A DNA stretch of 64,000 nt, taken from assembly GCF_005144585.1 (NCBI RefSeq), contig NZ_SSMQ01000057.1, positions 1 through 64,000 on the forward strand, read 5' to 3'. Position 1 is the first letter of the stretch, and every line of letters starts with the position of its first letter. The notes beneath the pieces are model-generated. The model had not been told where the DNA came from, made no database searches, and saw only the letters and a list, made by a program, of their open reading frames with translations. The DNA is from Polyangium fumosum (GTDB lineage Bacteria; Myxococcota_A; Polyangia; Polyangiales; Polyangiaceae). The translations under genes and the position numbers were made by a program. Of the stretch, positions 7,859 to 16,438 are shown piece after piece.

Positions 7859-8733
7859 CGGCCCATGCCTCCCCCGGGCATGCCCGGGAACGTGGGACGG
7901 CCACCGCCGCCGAAAGGATTGCCGCCCCCGAACGGATTGCCTCCGCCCGTGGGATTGCCTCCGCCCGTGGGATTACCGCCGCCCGTGGGATTGCCGCCGC
8001 CCGTCGGGTTCATCTGGGCCTCGACGGCGTCGAGCGCGTCGTTCGTGATGAGCGTCGGCTTCGGGTTCGTCACCCATTGCACGATATCGAACGAATGTTC
8101 GCGGGAGCCCTCGGTCCACGTGACCGTGACCGTGACGCGGCGGGTGTTCGTCTCGAAGATCGATTTGAGCGCCGGATACACGAACGTGCCGACGAGCTGG
8201 AGCATGCCGCCGAGCGCATCCGCGCCCGTGGCGCCGCCAAGCGCGCCCGCGACGTCGCCGAGGCCGCCGCCCGCGAGGTCGCCCGTCGCCGGGGGCGTCG
8301 CGCCGCCGGCGAGGCCGAGCAGGCCGCCCATCGCGCCGAGCCCGCCCGCGGCGCCCGAGGCGCCCGAGGGATTCGCGCCGCCATTTTGCGTCGAGCTGAA
8401 ATCGAGGCCGGTGTCGAGCTCCATTTCGCCGGGCTTCGGCTCGGGGAACTGCGGCTTTTCGATCTTCCACGTGCACTTGAGGTTCGGCGTCTCGTCGCCC
8501 TCGCAACAAGGGCCGCTCTCGATTTCTTCGAGCTCCTGAAAGCCTTCGCGAAAGAGGTGCTCTTCGACCTCGCCCATCTTGCAGCGGGCGAGGGAGGTGG
8601 CGACGCTCAGGTTCCGCGCGTGGGACGAGGCCGAGAACGCGCCCGCCTGCGCCGAGAGGATCGCGGTCAGACCGAGGCCCAGGATCGCGACGGCGACCAT
8701 GACCTCGAGCAGCGTGAATCCTCTCCGTTTCAT
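7855..8733 (-). CDS. gspI: Type II secretion minor pseudopilin GspI with a Gly/Asn/Pro repeat tail
   Basis: 292 residues. The prepilin signal MKRRG|FTLLEVMVAVAILGL has Glu at +5. SLARCKMGEVEEHL and the following strands match GspI. Most GspI proteins are about 120-150 residues. Here a long Gly/Ala-rich insert (about 135-195) and a C-terminal tail of six GGGNP-type hexapeptides are added. GspI nucleates the tip complex with GspJ and GspK. The ATG has GGGGAG 8 nt upstream, and the gene overlaps gspJ by 4 nt. The tail is encoded by an exact-period 18-bp repeat and is probably flexible and exposed. Confidence 0.88.
   Translation of the reverse strand: MKRRGFTLLEVMVAVAILGLGLTAILSAQAGAFSASSHARNLSVATSLARCKMGEVEEHLFREGFQELEEIESGPCCEGDETPNLKCTWKIEKPQFPEPKPGEMELDTGLDFSSTQNGGANPSGASGAAGGLGAMGGLLGLAGGATPPATGDLAGGGLGDVAGALGGATGADALGGMLQLVGTFVYPALKSIFETNTRRVTVTVTWTEGSREHSFDIVQWVTNPKPTLITNDALDAVEAQMNPTGGGNPTGGGNPTGGGNPTGGGNPFGGGNPFGGGGRPTFPGMPGGGMGR
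7903..8010 (-). repeat. 18-bp tandem repeat, six units, in gspI
   Basis: Six consecutive 18-bp units (7903-7920 through 7993-8010), of the plus-strand form GCCTCCGCCCGTGGGATT. Two units are identical and the others differ at a few positions. They encode NPTGGG or NPFGGG hexapeptides at the C-terminus of GspI. The period keeps the frame. Confidence 0.92.
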
Positions 8734-8752
8734 ATCGATCTCCCCGAACCCC

Positions 8753-9502
8753 TCAGAAACCGGAATCGCTGGCCTCCGATTCCTCGGATTCGTCGCGCGG
8801 CCTCTGCATTTCGACGCGACCCTTCTGGAGCGAGGTCTTGCCCGTGAGCGGAGAGACGAGCACCGTCATGATGTCGCGCTCCGGATCCGCCTCCGCGGGA
8901 TTGCCGAGCACGACCTGGATCGCCGCCCGCTCCGTCTGCCCCCCGGGCCAGAAATAAAGATACGCGCGGTCCTCCTCGATCGGCTCCTCCTGATGCGAGG
9001 TGTCGATCGAGAGGAATCGCACGCCGTCGGCGAGGTCCTTGCCCGGCTTTTCGCCCTGCGGCTCGAATCCAAACGCCTTCGTGGGCGTGAACGAGGGGCG
9101 CGGCGCGCGAGGACCCTTCACGATCCGCTCCGCCTCCTCCATCGCCTTCTGCTCGATGTCCGTGGCGGCCGCCGCGCCGCCCGTCTTGTCCTTCTTGTCG
9201 ACCGAGAGCTGGCCTGCGCCCTCTTCCAGGATCACCATCCGCTGCTCGAAATCGAACACGAGCCGCACGGGCTTGCCAATCGCATTGGCGTGCCCATACG
9301 CGACCCGCACCGCGCTGGCGATCATCACCGACGATTGCCTGAGCCGCGCGCGCCGAAGCGTCCCGAGCCCGACCACCGCCGTCCCCGTCACGAGGGTCAT
9401 GATCGCCAGGGTGATGAGGACCTCCACCAGCGTCATGCCACGCCGACCGCGCGATCGCGCGGAGGCGTGGCAAGTCACGAGAGAGGCGGAGGCGCGCGGC
9501 AT
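8753..9502 (-). CDS. gspH: Type II secretion pseudopilin GspH
   Basis: 249 residues. The leader ends GRRG and is followed by MTLVEVLITLAIMTLVTG, a prepilin N-terminus with Glu at +5. RLVFDFEQRMVILEE matches the strand pattern of GspH/FimT minor pseudopilins. A charged insert (about 95-145) and an acidic tail (DESEESEASD) enlarge it beyond the usual ~170 residues. The start is ATG 9502 with GAGGA about 8 nt upstream. The leader is long (22 residues), but an in-frame GTG nine codons in is possible. It lies 14 nt after gspG. Confidence 0.87.
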   Translation of the reverse strand: MPRASASLVTCHASARSRGRRGMTLVEVLITLAIMTLVTGTAVVGLGTLRRARLRQSSVMIASAVRVAYGHANAIGKPVRLVFDFEQRMVILEEGAGQLSVDKKDKTGGAAAATDIEQKAMEEAERIVKGPRAPRPSFTPTKAFGFEPQGEKPGKDLADGVRFLSIDTSHQEEPIEEDRAYLYFWPGGQTERAAIQVVLGNPAEADPERDIMTVLVSPLTGKTSLQKGRVEMQRPRDESEESEASDSGF

Positions 9503-9516
9503 CGATAGGGTCCTCG

Positions 9517-9951
9517 TCAGAGCGCCGCGACGCGCTTGATGTCGGCGTCCTTGAAAACGTCCTTGACGTCGTCGGGCGTGTTTTCTTTGCGATCACGGCC
9601 CGCCGAGATCACCGTGATCTCGTCGCCGTCGCATTGAATCTTGAAGGGCGTGCCCCACGGGTCTTCCGTCTTCGTCGCGTCGATGTGCTTGCCGTCGACG
9701 AGCTCTTTGATCGTCGGGCAGCCGCCACCGATGCTGTCGAGGTGCATGTACTGCTGCGCCGCGGTCTTGATGACGCCCGCGCTGAGCACGGCGCCGCGGA
9801 TCTGGCTCTCCTTGTACCGCGGGAACACGAGCGCCGTCGCGCCGCCCGCGATGATCGCCATGATCGCGAGCACGATCAGGACCTCGACCAGCGTCACGCC
9901 CCGCGACGCCGCACGCTTCCACTTCCGGATTCGATTCGCTTTCACCTTCAT
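9517..9951 (-). CDS. gspG: Type II secretion major pseudopilin GspG
   Basis: 144 residues from ATG 9951. The prepilin signal AASRG|VTLVEVLIVLAIMAII has Gly -1 and Glu +5. The conserved major-pseudopilin C-terminus follows: TKTEDPWGTPFKI, then ISAGRDRKENTPDD, where Asp residues form the calcium site of GspG. It polymerises into the periplasmic pseudopilus piston. An upstream in-frame start at 9993 would overlap the preceding gene. ATG 9951 has GGAG 12 nt upstream and clears it by 7 nt. Cys residues (GGGC, IQCDG) could form a disulfide. Confidence 0.92.
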   Translation of the reverse strand: MKVKANRIRKWKRAASRGVTLVEVLIVLAIMAIIAGGATALVFPRYKESQIRGAVLSAGVIKTAAQQYMHLDSIGGGCPTIKELVDGKHIDATKTEDPWGTPFKIQCDGDEITVISAGRDRKENTPDDVKDVFKDADIKRVAAL

Positions 9952-9958
9952 GGTCCGT

Positions 9959-10372
9959 TCACTCCACGCGGTCGAGACCGCCGATTTCACCATCCGGCCC
10001 GTCGCTCGTGAGATCGTACCCCTCCGGGTCCTTCTGACCAGGGCAAACCAGCCGGAGCGGCCTGCCCCACGCGTCGATGGGGTCGATCCCGATATAGCTC
10101 TCCGCTTTTAGCGCATCGAGCGACGGGGGGCACTTTCGCTCGTGGTCCGCCCGGTACGCGTCGAGGCCCGTCCGGACGACGCTGATCGTGGCCATCGTGG
10201 ATCGCACGCCCGTCTTGCGCCGCTCCCGCGCGCCGAGGAGAAGCAAGAGCGTGGCCATCCCGAGCGCGAGCCCCACGAGCTTCGCCCGCGCCATGCCGCG
10301 GCCGCGCAGGATCCCGCCGCCCCGCTCCCACGGGAACCAGATCGTCGTCTCCCTCTGCCTGCGACGCGCCAC
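9959..10372 (-). CDS. GspG-like protein without prepilin cleavage motif
   Basis: 137 residues from GTG 10372, with AAGGGG upstream and coding-type third positions from the start. A basic N-terminus (1-29) precedes a membrane helix (about 30-47, KLVGLALGMATLLLLLG). The C-terminal half copies the GspG domain: a helix with RTGLDAYRADHE, then PIDAWGRPLRLVCPG, then DLTSDGPDGEIGG at the position of the GspG calcium loop. The Gly-[FMV]-T-L-x-E prepilin site is missing, so it should not be processed or polymerised like a pseudopilin. It sits between gspF and gspG, 7 nt before gspG. It may be a membrane-anchored assembly partner or decoy. That role is inference. Confidence 0.75.
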   Translation of the reverse strand: MARRRQRETTIWFPWERGGGILRGRGMARAKLVGLALGMATLLLLLGARERRKTGVRSTMATISVVRTGLDAYRADHERKCPPSLDALKAESYIGIDPIDAWGRPLRLVCPGQKDPEGYDLTSDGPDGEIGGLDRVE

Positions 10373-10387
10373 GCCCCGATTCCCCTT

Positions 10388-11614
10388 CTATCCTGCGAAG
10401 CTCGACATCTGGATGAGCGGCATGAGGATCGAGAACGCGATGAACCCGACCGCGCCGCCCATGAAGACGATCATGAGCGGTTCGAGCAGGCTCGTGAGCA
10501 CGGTGACGCGCATCTCGACCTCCAGATCGTACGCGTTCGAAACGTTCTCCAGCATCTCTTCGAGCTGACCACTCTTCTCGCCGATCGTGATCATGTGCGT
10601 GACGATCGGCGGGAACTGGCCGCTGCGCTTCAAGGGCTCGGCGATGCTCTGGCCTTCGCGGATCGAGCTGATTGCGTCGGCGATGACCTTCTCCAGGACG
10701 GCGTTGCCGAGGACGTTCTTCACGATGTCCATCGCGCCGAGCAGCGCGACGCCGGCGCTGAGCAGCGTGGCGAGCGTGCGCGAGAAGCGCGCGATCGCGA
10801 TCATCTGCACGAGCTTGCCGACGATGGGCGCCTTCAGCAAAAAGCCGTGCCATTTCAGGCGGCCCGCCGGCGTGCGCTTCCAGCGACGGAAGCCCCAGAT
10901 GCCGCCCGCGAGCAGGCCGAGGACGAGCCACCAGTAGTTGCTGAGGAAATCGGACGTGCCGATGAGCGTCGCCGTGTACCAGGGCAATGCCTGATCCATC
11001 GACGCGAAGATCGAGGTCACGTTCGGCACGACCGCGACCATGAGGACCGAGACGAGCGAGACGCCGAGGATCGCCATCAGGATGGGATACGCCATCGCCG
11101 AGCTGACCTTCGATGTGAGCTTCGCCTGGGACTCGAGGAACGCGGTGACGCGCTCGAGGACCTGCTGGAGCATGCCCGACGCTTCGCCGGCGCGGACCAT
11201 GTTCACGTAGAGCGGCGGGAAGATCGAAGGGTGCTGTTCGAGCGCCTTCGCGAAGCTCGTACCCTCGCGGATCTGCTCGCGGACCTGGGTGAGCGCGCGC
11301 TTGAGCGCCTCTTTTTCGACCTGATCGATGAGGGCCGTCAACGATTCGAAGAGCGGAATGCCCGCCTTGAGCAGGGTGGCGAGCTGGCGCGTGACGACGG
11401 CGACGTCGTTCGTCGAGGGGCGCTGCGTGAAGGCGAGGAGGTTGATCGATTTCTTGGTCTTCGCCGCAGCGGCCTTCTCCTCCGCGGCCGTCGTGAGAAG
11501 GATGCCGTCCTTGCGCAGAAGGACGCGGAGCGCCTTCGCGTTCTCCGCGTCGCGCACGCCCTTCACCGGCTTTCCGGTGGCGACGAGGATGCCTCTGTAT
11601 TCGAAGACGGCCAC
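10388..11614 (-). CDS. gspF: Type II secretion inner-membrane platform protein GspF
   Basis: 408 residues, the usual GspF length. It starts MAVFEYRGILVATGKPVKG, the standard family opening. Two copies of the T2SSF domain follow: LATLLKAGIPLFESL...VREGTSFAKALEQHPSIFPPLYVNMVRAGE in the first half, and FSRTLATLLSAGVALL...KRSGQFPPIVTHMITIGEKSG in the second. Three membrane helices lie at about 170-195, 225-240 and near the C-terminus. GspF is the integral core of the platform that works with the GspE ATPase. It lies 13 nt after gspE. Confidence 0.95.
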   Translation of the reverse strand: MAVFEYRGILVATGKPVKGVRDAENAKALRVLLRKDGILLTTAAEEKAAAAKTKKSINLLAFTQRPSTNDVAVVTRQLATLLKAGIPLFESLTALIDQVEKEALKRALTQVREQIREGTSFAKALEQHPSIFPPLYVNMVRAGEASGMLQQVLERVTAFLESQAKLTSKVSSAMAYPILMAILGVSLVSVLMVAVVPNVTSIFASMDQALPWYTATLIGTSDFLSNYWWLVLGLLAGGIWGFRRWKRTPAGRLKWHGFLLKAPIVGKLVQMIAIARFSRTLATLLSAGVALLGAMDIVKNVLGNAVLEKVIADAISSIREGQSIAEPLKRSGQFPPIVTHMITIGEKSGQLEEMLENVSNAYDLEVEMRVTVLTSLLEPLMIVFMGGAVGFIAFSILMPLIQMSSFAG

Positions 11615-11627
11615 GGCTCGCTCCTCC

Positions 11628-13412
11628 CTATTCGTCTACGATGATATCCTCTTGGGTCGCGGCGAGGACCTCCTCGACCGTCGTCATACCCCTGAGGACC
11701 TTGCGCGCGCCGTCGTCGCGCATGGTGTCCATCCCCTGCGAGATCGCGACGCGCTTGACCGTCTGCGCGTCGGCGTTCTTGAGGATGAGCGGGCCGATCG
11801 CGTCGTCGATGACGAGCAACTCGTAGATCCCGCGCCGCCCCACGAATCCCTTCTGCAAGCAGGCGTCGCAGCCGCCCGGCTTGAAGAAAACCGGCGAGCC
11901 GCCCATTTTCTGCCCGACGTATTCGTATTCGAGCCCGTGCACCGAATACCGCTGCGACGGGATCCGCTTCGCCTTCCAGGCGAGGCGCTCGGGGTCGAGG
12001 CCGAGCTGCTTGAGCTCGTACGCCGTCGGTTGATACGGGACCTTGCATTGCTGGCAGAGCATGCGCACGAGGCGCTGCGCGAGGATGCCGATGACGCTGG
12101 AGCGCACGAGGAACGGCTCGATCTCCATCTCGACGAGGCGCGTGACGGCCGCGGCCGAGTCGTTCGTGTGGAGCGTCGAGAGCACGAGGTGACCCGTGAG
12201 CGAGGCGTGAATGGCGATCTCGGCGGTCTCCTTGTCGCGGATTTCGCCGACCATGATGACGTCCGGATCCTGGCGCAAGAAGGCGCGGAGCGCGCTCGCG
12301 AACGTGAGGCCGATCGAGGGGTGGACGTGGACCTGGTGAATGCCGCCGATCTCGTACTCGACCGGATCCTCGGCCGTGAGGATGTTGCGGCTCGGATCGT
12401 TGATGCGGTTCAGGCACGCATAAAGTGTGGTCGTCTTGCCGCTGCCGGTCGGGCCCGTGACGAGGATGATGCCGTCGGGCCGATTGATGAGGTGATCCAT
12501 GATCCCGTACTCGCGCGGAGCGAAGCCGAGATCGTCGAGGCCGAGGAGGATGCTCGTCTTGTGCAAGAGGCGCATGACGATGCGCTCGAAGCCGCGGCTC
12601 GTCGGGACCGTGGAGACGCGGATGTCGACGCTCTTGCCCGCGATCTTCAGCGTGATGCGGCCGTCCTGCGGGAGGCGCTTCTCGGCGATGTTGAGGCTCG
12701 CCATGATCTTCACGCGGGCGACGATCGGCGCCATGAACTGCTTCGAGGCGCGGCGCGCGACGTAGAGCTCGCCGTCGATGCGATACCGAACGACGACGTC
12801 GCGCTCCTCGGGCTCGATGTGGATATCGCTCGCGCGCTCGCGGACGGCCTGCGCGAAGAGGCTGTTCACCCAGGCGATGATCGGCGCGTCGTCGTCCGAG
12901 TCGATGATGTCGACGAGGTTGTCTTCTTCCTCGTGCTTGTCGCCTTCGAGGTTCGACTGGCCCGCGTCGCTTTTTTCCCAGACGCGGTTGATCGCGTCGA
13001 GGACGTGTTTGCTCGTCGCGACCGAGATCTCCACGGGCTTCGCGAAGATCGCGCGGACGTCGTCGACCGCGAGCGTGTCGAGCGGATCGGCGACGACCGC
13101 GTGTACGGTCTGCTCATCCTCGAAAATGGGGAGGATGAAGCGCTGCTTCGCATACATGATGGGCAGGCGCGAGGCGACGTCGAACTTGACCTGATCGACG
13201 TCGATCTTCGGCACGAAATCGAGGCCCATCTCGGTCGCGAGGGCGCGTGCAATCTTCTCCTCGCCCGCGAGGTTCGAGGAGACGAGGAGCTCCGTGAGCG
13301 TCTGGCCGCGCTCGCGCACGGTCTCGAAGAGCGGCGCGAGCTTCTGCGCGTCGACCACGCCGTGGCGGACCAGGATCTCGCCAACGTATTCTTCTCGGGC
13401 GACCGGGTTCAT
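11628..13412 (-). CDS. gspE: Type II secretion ATPase GspE
   Basis: 594 residues. The N-terminal GspE_N domains (about 10-135) dock to GspL. An acidic linker (about 150-175) leads to the ATPase core. Walker A is GPTGSGKTTTLYA (about 320-332), followed by AEDPVEYEI (Asp box), a Walker B region MVGEIRDKETAEIA and the His box LVLSTLHTNDS. The metal-binding C-M domain has Cys pairs LCQQCKVPY and CDACLQKGF, the four-Cys zinc motif of GspE. This hexameric cytoplasmic ATPase powers pseudopilus assembly. It lies 2 nt after gspD. Confidence 0.96.
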   Translation of the reverse strand: MNPVAREEYVGEILVRHGVVDAQKLAPLFETVRERGQTLTELLVSSNLAGEEKIARALATEMGLDFVPKIDVDQVKFDVASRLPIMYAKQRFILPIFEDEQTVHAVVADPLDTLAVDDVRAIFAKPVEISVATSKHVLDAINRVWEKSDAGQSNLEGDKHEEEDNLVDIIDSDDDAPIIAWVNSLFAQAVRERASDIHIEPEERDVVVRYRIDGELYVARRASKQFMAPIVARVKIMASLNIAEKRLPQDGRITLKIAGKSVDIRVSTVPTSRGFERIVMRLLHKTSILLGLDDLGFAPREYGIMDHLINRPDGIILVTGPTGSGKTTTLYACLNRINDPSRNILTAEDPVEYEIGGIHQVHVHPSIGLTFASALRAFLRQDPDVIMVGEIRDKETAEIAIHASLTGHLVLSTLHTNDSAAAVTRLVEMEIEPFLVRSSVIGILAQRLVRMLCQQCKVPYQPTAYELKQLGLDPERLAWKAKRIPSQRYSVHGLEYEYVGQKMGGSPVFFKPGGCDACLQKGFVGRRGIYELLVIDDAIGPLILKNADAQTVKRVAISQGMDTMRDDGARKVLRGMTTVEEVLAATQEDIIVDE

Positions 13413-13414
13413 AT

Positions 13415-16045
13415 TTATTCCACGCGCTCCACGGGCCTCGGGGTGGTGCCGCCGGCCGGGCGGCGTCGCGGGGTGGGCGCAGCCGGGGCATTGCCGCCCG
13501 CTGCCGCCGGCGGCGTCGCGGTCTGCACGGCCCCGCCGCCGTCGTCGCCGCCGCGGACGGCGATGCTCGGCACCGCAATGGGTTGTCCGGGCTCATGCGA
13601 GCGCGGGCCCTTGGGTTTGGCCTCCTCTTCGAGCCGCGCCCGCTCCGCCATTTTGAGCTGCGATTGCCGGATGTCCTCGACGAGGCCATTGGCGCGCGCG
13701 TAATCCTTCGGGGGCTCCCACTCCGAGTCGCCGAAGACGAAGTACCGATCGAGAAACTCCTGCCGCTCCTGCATCTTGCGCTCGAAGATCGCCCGGAGGT
13801 CCTCCTGATCACGAATGATGTACGGGGTCAGGACGAGCAGGAGGTTCGTCTTCTGCGTGGTCTTTTTCGTGGTGCGGAAGAGCGCGCCGAGGACGGGGAT
13901 GTCGCCGAGGATCGGGATCTTCGTGCGCGAATTCGTGACGGCGTCGCGCATGAGGCCGCCGATGACCACGGTCTGCTGGTCGCGGACGACGAGCGTGGTC
14001 TTCGCCTGGCGCTTGATGATCGGAATGGCGCCGAGCTGGCCTTGCGGCGCGCCGGCCTCGGAGATGCCCTCCGTGATTTCGAGGCGGACCTGATCGGAGT
14101 CGTTGACGTGCGGCGTGACCTCGATTTTCGTGCCGACGTCCTGGCGAGGCGCCGCGAAACCGCCGAGGCCGCCGAGCAGGCCGAGGCCGCCGAGGCCACC
14201 CGCCGCGCCCGCCGCGCCGCCCGCCGCGCTCGCGAGCCCGCCGAGGCTGCCGCCGACGTTCGTCTGGAGGGGGATGTTCTGGCCAATCTCGATCGTGGCG
14301 GGGATGTTGTCCGTCGCGAGGATGTGCGGCGTGGCGAGGACGTTCGAATCGGAGTCGGTCGCCATCGCGTGCATGATGACGCCGAACGCCGGGATCGTAA
14401 CGCCCGTGCCGAGGAGGCCCGCCGCATTGTTGATGGTCGGCCCGCGGACGCCGAGCGCGAAGGCGCCGAGCTGGGTCGCGACCGATTGCGGTGCGAGTAT
14501 GGAGTTGAGCGCGTCGTTGCCGCCGTACACGAAGCCGGGGCCGGTTGTCTGGTCGATGCTGGTGGGCACGGGCGCGCCCATGTGCCAGCGGACGCCGACG
14601 TCGTTCGTGCGGTCGACGTTCACGTCCATGATGACGGCCTCGATGAAGACCTGGCGGCGCGGCTGATCGAGCTCGTCGATGACGCTGCGAAGCGCGGCGT
14701 AATCGCGGAGCGAGGAGGTGACGACGAGCTTGTTCGAGCCCTCGTCGCAGGTGATCTTGACCTGGCCCTCGAAAATGTCCTCGGTCGAGCCGGGGACGGG
14801 CGGGGCCGCCTGCGCGCCGCGGCGACCGCCGGCCGCGGCACCACCACCGGCGCCGGCCGAGCCGCCGAGGAGCTGATTGAGGGTGCCCGAGAGGTCCTTG
14901 CAACCGGCGTGCTGGAGCGGCAAGACGTGCATTTGCCCGTCGCCGGATTGCGGGACGTCCATGCGCTTGATGAGCTCGAGGAGGCGCATGTAATCGGGCT
15001 GATTGGCCGTGATGACGAGCGAGTTCGTGCGGTCGTCCGCGAGGATCCGCGCGCCGCCTGCGCCGCCGCCGCCGCCCGCCGCGCCGGCCTTGCCCCCGGC
15101 CTTGCTGCCGCCCGGCTTGAGATCGAGGATCTCGTTCAATTTCATGGCGACGTCGTTCGCGCCGGCATAATGAATCGGCTCGAACCAGATCTGATCACCC
15201 GCGCCGCCGACGTCGATGTCCTCGAGGATGCGGATCATGCGCTGCACGTTCGAGCCCGTGTCCGTCATGATGATGAGATTGCCGGACGGGTGGACCGTGA
15301 TGTCGCCTTCCTTCGATTTGAACTTCCCGAGGACGTTCGCGGCCTCGTTCGGATCGACGTTGGCGACGCGATACATGCGCGTGAGGAAACGATCCTCGGC
15401 GGGGACGGCGGTGCCGGCGCCGTAAATGGGCGTCGTCTGCGAGACGACGCCGGGCGTCTCGACGATCTTGAGGAAGCGGCCGTGCGGAATGACGGTGAGG
15501 CCGTTCGTCTCGAGGATCGAGAGGAACGCGCTGTACGCCTCCTGCACCGTGACCTTGTCCGGCGAATACACGGTGGCCTTGATCTGGCGGAGCTTGCCGC
15601 CATAGATGAAGCGCCGGCCCGTGATGTTGCTGATGGCCTTGACGAGCTCGTTGAGGTCGGCCTCCTCCAGGTTGAAGGAGACCATGAAATTGCCATTCCG
15701 CGGCTTGAAATCGATTTCCTTCGGCCCCTGCTTGACGCCGGCCATGGGATCTTCGCCGACGACGGGCGCGGGGCCGAAGGGCGAGGCCGCGCGCGGCGGC
15801 GGGCCGGGCGGGAAGCCGGGAGGAGCACCCGTATTCGGGCCGCCCGCAGCGCCGGCGGGCGCCGCCGCGGCGGGCGCGCCGGCATTCGGGGCAGGCTGGG
15901 GACGCGCGCCGGGCGTCTTGAGGACGGGGGCGCCGCGCGGCGGACCATTCTGCGCGGACACGATCGCAGGCGCGGAGGCGCAAAGCAGCGCCGCGAAGCC
16001 GAAGCCAAACCTTCCCAGCCGGGAGTTTCTGTAAGGCGTGTTCAT
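13415..16045 (-). CDS. gspD: Type II secretion outer-membrane secretin GspD
   Basis: 876 residues from ATG 16045. The signal peptide is about residues 1-31 (GRFGFGFAALLCASAPAIVSAQ), followed by a Pro/Ala/Gly-rich linker of about 60 residues. Domain N0 opens with FNLEEADLNELVKAISNITG. N1-N3 follow, each with an NLIIMTD- or NSLVITA-type strand, with Gly/Ala-rich inserts inside N2/N3. The secretin C-domain holds VTIEGGL-like QQTVVIGGLMRD and DIPVLGALFRTT. GspD forms the outer-membrane channel. An in-frame ATG at 16069 is possible but lacks a ribosome site. ATG 16045 has GAGG nearby and gives a normal signal peptide. Confidence 0.94.
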   Translation of the reverse strand: MNTPYRNSRLGRFGFGFAALLCASAPAIVSAQNGPPRGAPVLKTPGARPQPAPNAGAPAAAAPAGAAGGPNTGAPPGFPPGPPPRAASPFGPAPVVGEDPMAGVKQGPKEIDFKPRNGNFMVSFNLEEADLNELVKAISNITGRRFIYGGKLRQIKATVYSPDKVTVQEAYSAFLSILETNGLTVIPHGRFLKIVETPGVVSQTTPIYGAGTAVPAEDRFLTRMYRVANVDPNEAANVLGKFKSKEGDITVHPSGNLIIMTDTGSNVQRMIRILEDIDVGGAGDQIWFEPIHYAGANDVAMKLNEILDLKPGGSKAGGKAGAAGGGGGAGGARILADDRTNSLVITANQPDYMRLLELIKRMDVPQSGDGQMHVLPLQHAGCKDLSGTLNQLLGGSAGAGGGAAAGGRRGAQAAPPVPGSTEDIFEGQVKITCDEGSNKLVVTSSLRDYAALRSVIDELDQPRRQVFIEAVIMDVNVDRTNDVGVRWHMGAPVPTSIDQTTGPGFVYGGNDALNSILAPQSVATQLGAFALGVRGPTINNAAGLLGTGVTIPAFGVIMHAMATDSDSNVLATPHILATDNIPATIEIGQNIPLQTNVGGSLGGLASAAGGAAGAAGGLGGLGLLGGLGGFAAPRQDVGTKIEVTPHVNDSDQVRLEITEGISEAGAPQGQLGAIPIIKRQAKTTLVVRDQQTVVIGGLMRDAVTNSRTKIPILGDIPVLGALFRTTKKTTQKTNLLLVLTPYIIRDQEDLRAIFERKMQERQEFLDRYFVFGDSEWEPPKDYARANGLVEDIRQSQLKMAERARLEEEAKPKGPRSHEPGQPIAVPSIAVRGGDDGGGAVQTATPPAAAGGNAPAAPTPRRRPAGGTTPRPVERVE

Positions 16046-16085
16046 GATCCTCGAATTCGATTCGGTCATTCGCTACGGAAAGACG

Positions 16086-16388
16086 TCAGGGCGTGGCTTC
16101 GGCGGGCGGTTCGGCCGGGGCGGCCGATTTGCTCCGCTTCGGGCGCGGGATCTTGCTGGTGGGCTTCCCCGGCGTGGCCGCGGCGACCTCGGCCGGTTTG
16201 TCCGAGCTCGATTCGCTCGCCTCGCTCGTTTCACCCCGGGCGGGCAGGACCGATTTCGCGATCGTCACGACGAGCAGGCTCGCGAGGGCGACGAAGCCGA
16301 TCGAGCCCACGACGAACGTGCCCACGTAGAGCAGCGTTCGCTGGAGCAGGCTCCCCTCGTTGAATGCAGGCAGCTTGAGCTTGGCCAT
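16086..16388 (-). CDS. Small bitopic membrane protein between gspC and gspD
   Basis: 100 residues from ATG 16388. The N-terminus is short (AKLKLPAFNEGSLLQRT). One long hydrophobic helix runs at about 20-47, and a Ser/Glu/Pro/Ala/Lys-rich tail (50-100) looks unstructured. I know of no family for it. It lies 50 nt after gspC and 40 nt before gspD in the same orientation, so it is almost certainly co-transcribed. Its single-anchor layout with a periplasmic Pro-rich tail recalls the linker of GspC. It could be an accessory of the GspC-GspD contact (inference). A longer in-frame reading upstream would run antiparallel through gspC and is rejected. Confidence 0.72.
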   Translation of the reverse strand: MAKLKLPAFNEGSLLQRTLLYVGTFVVGSIGFVALASLLVVTIAKSVLPARGETSEASESSSDKPAEVAAATPGKPTSKIPRPKRSKSAAPAEPPAEATP

Positions 16389-16438
16389 CCCTCGGTCTCC
16401 CGTCTCGATGCCGTTCGTCGCGGAACCGTTCGTCCTGG

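Noticed and set aside
7903-8010. 18-bp repeats as a regulatory iteron or origin
   Set aside because: They lie inside gspI, are in frame and encode a regular GGGNP peptide.
11328-13703. 791-codon plus-strand frame
   Set aside because: Antisense to gspE, which has every ATPase motif on the other strand.
13583-16363. 926-codon plus-strand frame
   Set aside because: Antisense to gspD. The secretin motifs are all on the minus strand, and the plus frame has only biased Arg/Ala/Asp-rich sequence.
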